Assembly (NCBI GenBank): GCA_018292915.2
Contig: JACVVK020000443.1
Location: 127,001-191,000 of the forward strand
Source of the DNA: Batillaria attramentaria
Taxonomy: Eukaryota > Mollusca > Gastropoda > Batillariidae
Length of the DNA stretch: 64,000 bases
Direction of reading: 5' to 3'
A program made the translations under genes and the position numbers. The stretch's first letter is position 1. Every line of letters starts with the position of its first letter. Under the pieces are notes generated by a model. The model did no database searches and had not been told where the DNA came from. It saw nothing but the letters and a program-made list of their open reading frames with translations. Of the stretch, positions 51,963-62,478 are shown one piece after another.

Positions 51963-53426
51963 TAGCGATTTGGGGAGAATCTTTTAATCTCGCCGATACC
52001 TAGCACCAGTTACTGGCACATCATCCACCAACGTGTGAGCGATTTCCACGTGTTACCAGAACAGACACAACCCCAGCATATCAAGAAAACTACGTAAACA
52101 AGATATGCACACTGGTCTCTGACTGACTGAGGTACATGTATAATCATTCATACGCCACCACTGATCCACCAGCATGAAGCACCAGTTACCGGCACACCAT
52201 CCATCAACATGTGAGAGACTTCCATGCGTAACCAGAGTGTACTAAACACAGCCCGTATGTACTGAAGGAATCACAGTATTCACACTATGGCAAAGGGCGG
52301 ACACTCGGCGCTGAGGTACAGTGTAATTCATTGTGCAGATGGACATACGCCACTACTGATCCACAAACAACGCGTGCCATGGTGTGGGAGTGCAGTGACG
52401 GAGGCGGCTATACTCCAAACCAGGTCGTACAGTTTAGGCATCCGTACGGGATACCTGCTGAACAATGCACCCTAGGCACTTCACGTCTCGAGAGTAAACA
52501 AACACACGTGCATTTCCTGAACTGGGTGATCGTCATTAACACATCACACGTACAATAGTGATTCATGTACTAGTAGTCGCACTCTTGTTATCTGTCCGAT
52601 GGCAAGTACCGATATCCTTTTCCTTCGACAAACGAACTGATACTCCAACCACGAGGTGAAACGGCAGCGGTTTCAATGTGTGAGTGAGTAAGTGCAGAAC
52701 TGCAAGCAAAGATTCCAATTTGCAGTTACCGGTCCTCGCAATCTTACAGCACACCTGTCTTAATGCTTCTCTCTTCCCCCCTCATCGACTAAAAATGTAC
52801 AGACTGATCTACACAGTCTATCTGTCGGGATTCTCGCAATCCCTCTCTCTCTCTCTCTCTCTGCGCTATCTATCATAGATTCTACCTTCTAGTCTTACCC
52901 ACCGTCGGGTAGTCGGTATACCCCTGTTGCGAGGACATGACCTTGGGTGATGCTTCATCCTATCTACAAAAGTTTGCAACTTCTGTCTCTACCCCCCATC
53001 CCCCCTCCCACTCAAACCGCAACAAGCACGTGTAAGATATATCTCTGGGTTGCCAACACATCGCTCACCTTTCCGTGATCTATGTATAGAGTCTGCTACC
53101 ACCCTTTTCACGCCTCTTGCGCGGCATTTATTACGCCAGGTTGGTTCCGTTACCTGCGGCAACTGACGGGGGCGACCGTTTCATTTCCCCGATAGATCTG
53201 CGTTTTCCGACAACTGATCTTTCTGATTTCCTGGGCTGTCTCATTATGGGTGGCAGTGACTGTTATGAATGTTTCAGAAGATACGGTGCCTGCAACCATA
53301 ATTATACTGCTGCCGTTCTGATGAAAAATGGTGGGGTAGGGGAGAGGGATAAAAACCTCTTTAAAGTCTAAGCATATATATCTATTTCAAGTTCCAACAA
53401 CCGCAGCATTAAAAATGAGAAGACTA

Positions 53427-53429
<3 letters not shown>

Positions 53430-53476
<47 letters not shown>

Positions 53477-53592
53477 GAGAGAGAGAATCAATGAATCCTT
53501 ATTTTACAACGGTAGAGGCAGTTAACATTAACAGTCAATTTTCATACCTGCCGTTATGCCGTTCTCATACAGAGAGAGAGAGAGAGAGATTC
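53430..53592. repeat. (GT)n(GA)n run with shared TCAATGAATC flank
   Basis: The GT run, a GA run, the phrase AATCAATGAATCCTTATTTTACAACGG and a second GA run repeat the arrangement seen at 41163-41500. Confidence 0.85.
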
Positions 53593-55233
53593 CACAAATG
53601 AAAGTGAACCAAGTGGCCACTAACCAAAGTGGGCTGAGAGTACATTCAACTATGTCCAACTGCCACAGTATTTAGGAACGCAGAATATCCACAGGTCTCC
53701 CTCTGTGTAACTTATACAACTGTATGTATGCACTAGTATAACGCACATTGGTACATACTGAAAAATCTGCCACTGTAGTACACTCTGATTTGAGCCGGAC
53801 CACCAACAGAAATTATACCAGCATCAAAACCAAAATAACGTAACACGTTTGCTGCAGAACCATCGCATGGGCCGGCCCCCGGTGGCAGTATTATAACGAG
53901 CTTGACCTGTACAGATTTTATTTTACGCAGCAGAACACAGGCGGGTTATCTGAGCTGATAGACACGTAAACACTCCAGTCATCTGGCCTTACTGTTTGGA
54001 CAAGGCAGGTGAAGGTCACGGCCACTTTGGTACCCACTCCACCATTAGCGTCTTATTCTACCCCCCACCCGTTCTGTTGACGTTGAGGCGGATTATTCCG
54101 ACAGTGCATACAGAATTGTAAAAATCTCCACATCGGAACGGCGAACGAGTCTACACTGGACAGGCCAGGCTGAAGGCGTCAATACTGCACTGATAAGAGT
54201 CACGACCGAAGGGAGGTAACCACCGGCACAGGTTGAACTTGCCCTTGCAGCAGTTATAGCTAGTGTTGTACGCCCAGAACTAAGAAATCAAATGAGATTC
54301 AGTATGGCATAAGGTAAAACATGCCAAATCCAGAAACCCAGTGTGTCTGGTCTTCTCAGTCTCACCATCAACTTTACATACAGGGCGAGTTTCACTGACA
54401 GGACGACGTGGAAAGGCGACCAAACCCGGGACTGTCTCGTAATATGCCAACCTTTGCAGGTTTTACCCCGGCCACACTATTTTCACAAAATTTTGTAACT
54501 TCAATGTCATTATAGAATTCAGGTGTAATAGTACGTTAGAAACTTGATTTTAGAAAACTTGATTTGACAAGCACAAAAGTGAAGTCCTTTTTACACTTCT
54601 CCTGTTAAAAAAAAAAAAGTAGCTAAATTGTATGCAAAAATTTCATGACAAACATCAGATGCCTGATGACGTGCAGGATAACGATGATCAATCTACTTCA
54701 GCATCTGCAACCTGGCTACACCTCAGGGCATTTTATTTCAATTCATCAAACGACCTGTCACTGATAAAAGCTGCTGTTTAGTTTTCTATACATGTACGAC
54801 TGTTGTATCTTTCTAATTTTTTTTTGTGCCTTTCTTTCTTTTGTATTGTAACTTACTAGATCTACGTACGCAATGTGCCATTACCAACCGCACATTCTTC
54901 AGTTCAGCATAGCATCTCAAAGCAAGCTGCATACAATTACAAAGCTTTTATGTGTATGAATGATTCACGCCGATATCCCAGGTTTTATCTTGGTTCCGCA
55001 TGACTGAATATGCAGCATACCAGGACAGGTTCTCAATGCTAAGACACCCACGTTCTTCCATAAATATCACACCAACACACAGTTACAACCCGACAAGCAC
55101 TACAAGCAGGTAAGATGATGCAAGACCTGCTGGTGACATTCTCAATGGCTGAAGATGCGTGAGACATAAATGATAAAGGTTACTGGGTGACATTTTGTCA
55201 TGTCGGTCATGAATGGGAAGGGACATTACTCAC

Positions 55234-55354
55234 TGAAGAATCGACGTCAGTCTCGTACTCTTCCTTCGCCAGCTCGACAAGACATATCAACTGCCGTCGG
55301 CCCTCTGGGTCTGTCACGCCGTATACATCTGACAGCTCTTCTTCTGTCACCAGC
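55234..55354 (-). CDS. SAM-domain protein, second half of SAM domain
   Basis: Acceptor (ATTACAG, AG at 55356-55355) and donor (GTGAGT at 55233-55228) bound a 121-bp exon, phase 2 to phase 0. It supplies the last base of the shared Arg codon and 40 residues: LVTEEELSDVYGVTDPEGRR, then a segment containing QLICLVELAKEEY. Joined to the previous exon it completes helices 3-5 of a sterile alpha motif: the L-T-E-E-(E/D)-L turn, G-V..P-E-G-R-R and the long C-terminal helix. SAM domains mediate protein-protein oligomerisation. Because it ends on a codon boundary at a consensus donor, at least one further exon follows. It was not found in the window unless the transcript reaches the MAST exons (see findings). 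Confidence 0.85.
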
Positions 55355-58300
55355 CTGTAATGTTACATGCAATAAAACAGTGTACATTATTTATCAACTG
55401 GTACAGCCAAGTGACAGTAACTCTATCACTTAGCAAAATTACATGAAGAGTGAAGCACAGAGAGAGAGAGAGAGAGAGAGCGAGCAAAACTTTTCTTCAC
55501 AACCGAAAGGATTTACTGTTTATAACAACTAACTTTCAATCTGCTGTTGCTACAGAATGACAAGAGACAGACAGCAAGAAAACTTACAAAAATGTATATA
55601 ATTTCAAAACTTGCCTCGCTCTCTCTACAGAACAGAGCACAGCTCTTTCGTCTTCACTGTATAACTTCAGTCACAGTAGTACACATCTGTATACATTTGG
55701 ACAGGCGATCCCTCACACTACCCTGAAATCCTCTAACTTACTCAGGGAAAATAACGGAGTATTGTGCAGGTGCAAATTATTTCTTTAACTGGCTCAAAGC
55801 ACCACGAGCTGAACCTAACATGCACACTCACATGAACCACACAAACTCTCTGAGTCTCACACACTGGACATGAACACATTACAATTACGTGGTGTGAAGG
55901 GTCAACTCAACGATTTTTAAATTTTTATTCCAAATTTAGATTTGTATTTATTTTCAAATTTTGTGGGCTGAACATTTCCAAAGCAGAGGGGAAGGAAGCC
56001 AGAGTACCCTGAGAGAACCCCCGATGCTCAGCCTGAATGAACGTTGGTGTCACGTACGAGAATGAAAAATTCTTTGCCCAGAGTGTGACTCGAACTTGAC
56101 CTCTCACATTGGTGGCGAAGTCTCTTAACCACTAGACTACCGACCGCCCCAATAGTCAGAAAGGAAAAGTAGAGATTCGCCTGCAATTGCAATGCTTGCT
56201 GTACATGTTTTACTGTAGGTATGCCATTACCACAGAATGAAAGGAAAGAAACCCCTTTCAAATTTAAGACAGCATAAACTCATTCTTGGCCTGAAGGCGT
56301 TACGGTAAACTGTCAAAGTAACGGGCCACTGCACATTGTGTATAGCCTATAGGGCGACCCTCTCTACCTGAACCACACAATCAGAAACTTTGTGGTTCCG
56401 CAAACCGGTTTCTTTTCACAAGATACAATGGTTATGGAAACCATGCATAACTTCACTCTCAAATTTTAAAAAGACTGAAACCCAGGTCAAGGTGCAGAGG
56501 TACTGGGTTTTGTAAATGTAAGGGTGAAACACCACCCAAACAAACATTTTAGCAATTTTAAAAGCATTTGGTGGCCTCTCTCAGCACAGTAATTTATGTA
56601 AAATATGAATGTGGCACATATCCCTGCATTGTTATAGTACCATCTGACCCATGTTTTGCTCAACAAACGGAATTTCAGTCAGGGGAGGTTTCAAAAAAAA
56701 AAAAAAAAAAGGATTTCAGTCACCCAGACTGAAGAGTGTCACCTATGTAACTTTAACTCACCAGTAATTCACGCTCGGTCTAGGCTTCCCATAGTACGCC
56801 GACACACGTGTCACAGACACTAGAAACACACTCATTGCAGGCACTTTTCCAATTTATTTTGCTGTGTTAGAGATTTTTGTTTTTCACTCTCATCACCACT
56901 GATTATCACTATTAGTATTACTAGTATCAATGCTAGAGCACTGCTCTTGGGAAAAACACTGATGATTCACGATTAAAGTTGAAACTGTACCTAAATGAAG
57001 TCATTTCACAAAGTTTTTTTAGAGCACTGCGACAGTACAAGATCTCAATCCGGATCAGGAATGAACACTCCATTTAGCAACTTACGAAAAACTTGTCCCA
57101 CCACCACTAAGCTGACCATTTGGCATAAATTTCACACACACTCCACAAAGATTTTCTTTTCATTAAAAAACATCCTGTTCATATGGTACACTGTTCAGAG
57201 TCTGGACTCAAAGTGAAACAATGTGAATGACAAAGTTTATGGATTTAAGTCCCACAAACAATTTTGTTTGTTGCCCTAGCACTAATGTTAATAGCAGACG
57301 CGCACTACCTCAGTTTCTAAACCTAGAAACTCTTGATTGTCCAAATTTATACCTATTTACTGTGATACACCAAGTGACTTAAAAACGCTCATGATACAGT
57401 GCAAAGTAGTGGCACTACTGACGAACACAACACTTGCGCCTGATCACAATATATCATAACACAGACTAACTCAGAGCTCAGTGAACTTCACTTTTAGTAC
57501 TTCTATGGTCAACTTGGAAGTCAACGACCTCTATGAACGCAGTAAGCTACCACTAAGCACATGACAATGTTTGGCTGCAGTCTCAGACCCAATAAACCCC
57601 ATGTGGGCCACAGGCTTGTGCTGTTGTAGATGTCCCAGAATACAATAATAGTTTCTTGACCTTGACCTAGTCCTCAGGTGTCATTTACAACCAGGGAACA
57701 AGCGCATGACTTTCACATGCCAGCATAATGCATTGCCATTGTACCGACACTTTTTTTTTTCTGGGGGGGGGGGGGGGGGGGGGGACTTGCACTGTATTTA
57801 AGTGATATCAATCATTCTATTATTAGCATACAATGCATACATGTTCCCATTCCTTCCAGTCACCAAACCCACCTCGCCCTGTCCTCCATCCTCCCTCCTT
57901 TCTTTTGTTGTTCTAGTTTTGATTACTTTCTCAGATGGTGCTCTACTTACACCAGTTACACTTGCAGTCACTTGGGTTGTGAGTGTCAGTAATGACCCCC
58001 CCCCCCCCCCCCCCAAAAAAAGCCAGCACAAATACCCAAGTGCTGACCTGTTCTTGCGGCAGTTGCCGAACTGAGGTGCACAGACAACTGCAGGCTGGTA
58101 GTGGTACCGATCGATACAGTGGTTGTCAATACACAAACTGAAGATGCTGTTTGTGATGGTCAGCTACGCGCTGCCCTTTTCTGCATACATAATATGTAAA
58201 GTTCTGACTGTGACGCAGCGACCTGCGGCGTGCTGGTGTGTGTGTCCCTGAAGTGCAATTCTCATCAGAAGCAACATCACAAGTTTACAAGTATCTGCCA

Positions 58301-59789
58301 CTTGTCATATATCTGGACACTTCAAAATGAGGTTGCTTTGTAAATTTTGTATTTTGAAATTTTCATGACTTAGAAAAAGATGTGGCAAGTCTGTGCTAAG
58401 TACAGGATTATTTGAAATTATCATCCTTTACCCAGCACAGACTTACCATAATTTGTGTTACACGCCCAATTTCTGTTACCCTGACACAGTCACATACCAT
58501 GTAAGTTGTTTTGCGTTGCAAAGGTTTTTAACCATGGTACCTTGTGAAATATTTACTGGCACCAGGCCCACACCAGAGCTCTACAGCTAGTGGTGTGAGT
58601 GCCAAAACACAAATGGGTTGTTAGCACCTGCTCTTGTCAGTAGGTGTACACAATCCAGCACAGTACACAATCCAGCACCGATCACACACCTCTTTGTCGA
58701 GTTTGAAGTACTCCTGGTTTCTTAAAAGCTCCTGCCAGTAGGGTTCTAGATGTATTGATCAATAAATAAAACTGTGGGCCAGTTTGAAACCTTATCCCCC
58801 CCCCCCCTCTTTTCAATCTGTGAATCTGTAAGTCACAGCAACAGGTTCAAAGGATAGGAAGCAACTCATGTGTAAATTTATAATTCACACTTAGTCACCC
58901 GTAACTTAGTGTTGTGACTGTATCAATAATGTTTTATTATACAGATATTAATGGTGAAGAAAGGGGCAGTAAATAAACTGGTTTGGTTCAATTATAAAAC
59001 TTTTAACATTCTGTTACAGCACCATCCATGGGGTCCCCCACCTCTGGTGGGTCAGTACAGGCCCGGTTTTAGGACAACCATCCTGCGTACCACACAGCTC
59101 AACTATACTTGTGTCTCCAACAAAACCTGTTTCATGGGAGTTGTCCATCACAGTAAACTTTATGCTACACCTGGGCTAGATTATGGTGGAACCGAAAGTA
59201 AAAGCCTGAAAGTTCATTAAATGTAAATCAGGTTCAAAGGAGATTGACCTCAATCAGCTCCTCATCTTTAAATTCATGCAATAAATGAATAATAATTAAT
59301 ATCTGCACCGTTGACTGGTAAGTATTTAAGAAGATTTTGCAATGCATGCATGTGGTGATGTAGTGATGTACACCCACGTAACACAAATCATAGCTGACCC
59401 AACCCTCAATCAGAATGATCAGATTTGGCAGAGGAATTACCTCAGCAGACTGTCCATTTGTTGGTTCATGAACATTGATCTGATCTACTTTCCTGATGAC
59501 ATACAGACACCTCATACCCTGACCCCCACCAAAACAAACAAACAAACAAACAGCAGCAACAACAAACCATGTGTCTTTTAGTGTTACCGGACCAATCAGT
59601 ATAAAATTTACTTTAGAAATTATACTATCACTAGTATCAGTTTCAAGAAAAACTCACAAAGGCTGAGTCAAGGTAATCCAGCTGCACATTACGGTACTGG
59701 TATTGGCAATACAAATTTATATGAAAAATACAGATGGTTGGCAGCTACGTAATGGTTATTTCCTCCCACCACCTGAATAAGTGAATTAC
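55355..59789. other. Intron within the SAM domain, about 4.4 kb
   Basis: Phase-2 intron (AG|G, Arg). No exon is visible inside. It holds a GA run (55460-55482), a full SINE family 2 copy, a G run (57763-57784), C runs near 58000 and 58798, and mostly unique AT-rich sequence. Confidence 0.8.
55935..56152 (-). mobile_element. tRNA-derived SINE, family 2 (reference copy)
   Basis: On the minus strand the head carries an A-box (TAGTCTAGTGGTTAAGAG) and a B-box (CAAGTTCGAGTC). The body follows, with GGGGGTTCTCTCAGGGTACT, TGGCTTCCTTCCCC and GGAAATGTTCAGCCCACAAA. It differs from family 1 throughout. Fragments of this family occur at about 17256-17330, 17434-17546, 37080-37110 and 47395-47520. Confidence 0.88.
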
Positions 59790-61315
59790 CTGAAATCCGT
59801 CATGGTCATGCTTGGTGGGAAGGAGCCAAGGTAGGCAGACATGTTGTGCTTTTTCAGAAAGTCCAAGAATATCACATGCTCCAGGTTTTCTGAGGATGAC
59901 CGACCCAAGCCAAGCACACGGTCTGGCTTGGAAGACCAGGACGACGAACGGCGCCTTGGATTGAGTGCACGATCCACGGATGTCACAATACGCAGCTGTT
60001 TGTTGACAGGGACAGGCATGTCGAGCGAGAAATTGGGCTGTTCATCTGTGAAATCGGCCATCTCTTTGGCTCTCGACTCATCCACACTGTCATCGTCACT
60101 CAGCTCATCTATGCGATGCCTGTGACTGTCCATGCTGGTCAGACTAACCGAGGCACTAGAGTTGGACAACGAAGATGACAGGGACATTTCCTCCTGATCT
60201 TCAAACGCTATCTCCTGGGAAAGGCTTGTGGAGCGGGCAAGGTTGAGAGAGTGCCTTTCTAAGGACGATCGTTTTCTTATTGGGGTGGACGTGAGCGAGT
60301 GCTCGCGCCATGACAGTCGAGGACTTGGAATAGGGGACTGAGGACTGGAGGACAGAGGAGACTCTTTCAGCACAGACTTCCTGATTTCCGATAAATCCAG
60401 CTTCTGTGTAAGGTGGAAAGAGCCACTACCTGCCTCAACTGCGTCAGATTCGCCTGTGGTTTTCTTAGTGTCTTCATCATCTCCTTCAGCAGTTTCTTCT
60501 GCCTCTTCTTCACTGTCTTTGCCCACAGTGTCATCCTCCTTGCCTCCACCTTCTTTCCCAGACGCCCCTGGCAAAGAAGATGAGAGTGAACCACCATGCT
60601 CCACCTCTTTCACTGTCCCAGCCCCATCGCTGCTGGCACTATCACTGTCCGAATCTTCCGCTTGAAATGTTGGTGTCTGAAGCTCAATTCGAATTTCCGA
60701 GATGTTGACGGTGGACGGGGTCTGGGTGGACACAGGTGTGGGAGGAGGCTGAGAAGATTCTTCAGGCGGTCGTGGAGGTACTTCAGCAGGCGGGGGCTCT
60801 GCAGGAGGTGGTTCGTCAGTCTTCCGAGACTTCTGTGAGGTGGAGGTCCTAGCAGGCGACGGTTTTCGCAGAGTTATGGAGGCCTTGGAGGAGGTGGTGG
60901 GTCTCACGCTCACAGGAGGAGATGCTTTGGCAGCTGGGGAGTTTGGGGCTCGAGGTGGTGAACTTGCAGGTTTTGCTAAACCCTTACTCACAGCCGAACT
61001 CTTCGAACCCCGAGATGTCAACCTGTTAGGCGAGGATCGACTGGGAGAGGAGCTGGTGGGAGAGGATCTACTGGGCGATGATCTACTAGGAGAGGACCTA
61101 CTTGGGGATGATCTACTAGAGGCTGACCTACTGAGAAATGGCCGAGACTTCTGCGGTGCAGAGGATTTTTCAGGCAAAGCAGACGCAGGCTTGTCAACAC
61201 TTTCTCCACTTCCTGATGGGCTTGTTGCTGATGCTGTGGTGCTTTGTGGTGATTGTGTTTTCTTGCCAGACGCCTGGCGAAATTTAGCTGTAAGGGATTT
61301 TCTGGATGCTGCCAT
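59790..61315 (-). CDS. SAM-domain protein, large Ser/Pro-rich exon
   Basis: The frame stays open for 509 residues from the ATG at 61315-61313 (MAASRKSLTAKF), preceded in frame by a stop about 40 bp upstream, to a donor GTAATT at 59789. Order: basic Ser-rich start; tandem SRSSP pentapeptides (about residues 62-96); Ser/Pro/Lys-rich part; proline-rich stretch (168-205, PPPAEPPPAEVPPRPP); acidic Ser/Glu stretch (221-290); Ser-Pro/Arg-Ser part (305-370) with SPRLSW and TPIRKRSSLERHS; PRRRSSSWSS at about 453-462; and the first half of a SAM domain from about 481 (FLDFLKKHNMSAYLGSFPPS). The SAM domain is completed by the exon at 55234. The disordered N-terminus with many phospho-type motifs suggests a scaffold or cytoskeletal adaptor, but I do not recognise the family. 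The exon may start upstream at an acceptor near 61452 and include 5'UTR. It ends in phase 2. Confidence 0.85.
61020..61130 (-). repeat. Coding 15-bp minisatellite (SRSSP)
   Basis: The minus-strand unit AGTAGATC(C/A)TC(T)CC(T/C) and variants encode Ser-Arg-Ser-Ser-Pro about six times inside the large SAM-protein exon. The period is a multiple of three, so copy-number change preserves frame. Confidence 0.9.
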
Positions 61316-62005
61316 AGCTTGTGAGTTAGAAAACCCCACGCATTCCTTATATTAAGTTTGAGTTGCTGTAAGGTTGCAGAAGGGTCAGTGCTAAGTCCAA
61401 GCCCACATGTAGGGGGTCTGTGAAGACAACCATCTTCACTGTTTGCAACTGCTGAAAAACCAAAAGAGACCAACTACATCAGTCGTGTTGCTTTCACATA
61501 CAGACAGTCATTTGTTTCGATTGCCATGCTACAAAGCATCCCCCAAAGCAAAGCAAAAACGATCTGTGCTTGTTCCTGCTTGGCTGCACGGAAAAAATCG
61601 ATTCCCTTACGCTAGTCTCATTGCTACAACAGTGTCAAGTCCTCCCGATCCCCAGACACTTTAGTTTACACCCGGCGAATTTACTCTGGCTGAGCTTTGT
61701 GTAGAAATCGAAACGGCAAGCGCCAGAATCTGCGTGTGCTATTTCCGTCGCACTTGCTTATCACACCGGCACTACCCGCTTGAGGAAAATGCACTTGACA
61801 TGATTCAACTGAAGCGATTATGACGACGCAGCTACTGCTAGCTCGTCTGACCTGTCATTCGAATAACGGGCACCTTGACATACGACCATAAACCAACAAG
61901 AAAAAATTCTATAAAATAAACCCACTGTTACTTGATGATACACGAAATCATTAAGAATAGCCTGATCGACCTGAAACAAAGAACGTTTCTCAGGTTTCAA
62001 CTTAC
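61316..62005. other. 5'UTR and/or first intron of the SAM-domain gene
   Basis: A good acceptor (TTTTGGTTTTTCAG, ending 61452 on the minus strand) could open the exon that holds the ATG at 61315, making about 61316-61451 leader sequence. That stretch has in-frame stops, consistent with UTR. The rest, to the donor at 62005, would be intron. No other gene is seen. Confidence 0.5.
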
Positions 62006-62110
62006 GCGGACAAGTTCATTCCCCCCAGCCGCCATGTGGAATCCTCGTCTGAGTCGTCGAGGTCGGTTTGGTGGTGTGTTCGCTTCATAAATGGACAATC
62101 AGGCCAGGCA
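62006..62110 (-). other. Candidate leader exon of the SAM-domain gene
   Basis: A consensus donor (GTAAGT at 62005-62000) follows an ATG at 62035-62033 reading MAAGGNELVR to the donor on a codon boundary. Spliced to the acceptor near 61452, this reading frame meets a stop before the main ATG. It would therefore be an upstream open frame, unless a different acceptor is used to add an alternative N-terminus. The 5' limit is arbitrary. Confidence 0.4.
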
Positions 62111-62439
62111 GACTCGGACTAGCAGCAGCTTCGCCCTTCCGTTCTCCTTCTTAAAGCACCTCGTGGAAAATAGACAGTACTATCCCATTGCTGAAACTGC
62201 TTACAGCCAGTACAAAAGTTTACGTTTGTTATGGTCTGGGCGCTTGTGGTAAATTTAGCGCGAAGGACTGTGGGTAAGACATGTACCCTGTGACGTCACA
62301 AGCCGGCGAAACTTCCTGAGAGGGGGTTCTCTCCCCTGGACCTGGCGTGACCGTACGAGGTCAGCGGCCGGCTGACTGAGACCAATGGTGAAATACTGAA
62401 AAGCTTAAGTGTGTGTGTGTGTGTGGGGGGGGGGGATAT

Positions 62440-62478
<39 letters not shown>

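Larger units (their letters stand above)
50825..55233. other. Downstream side of the SAM-domain exons, no exon found
   Basis: This should be an intron or 3' end of the SAM-domain gene, since the exon at 55234 ends at a donor. I found no convincing acceptor-bounded coding exon. Contents are a SINE (51770-51962), a CT run (52838-52861), a (GT)n(GA)n run (53430-53486) with the shared TCAATGAATC element, and mostly unique sequence. Confidence 0.5.

Noticed and set aside
60840..61355. 171-residue plus-strand frame opposite the SAM-protein exon
   Set aside because: It is an antisense shadow. The minus-strand frame is longer, has splice sites and completes a SAM domain.
61018..61473. 151-residue minus-strand frame overlapping the SAM exon in another frame
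   Set aside because: It reads through the SRSSP minisatellite out of frame and ends without a domain or donor.
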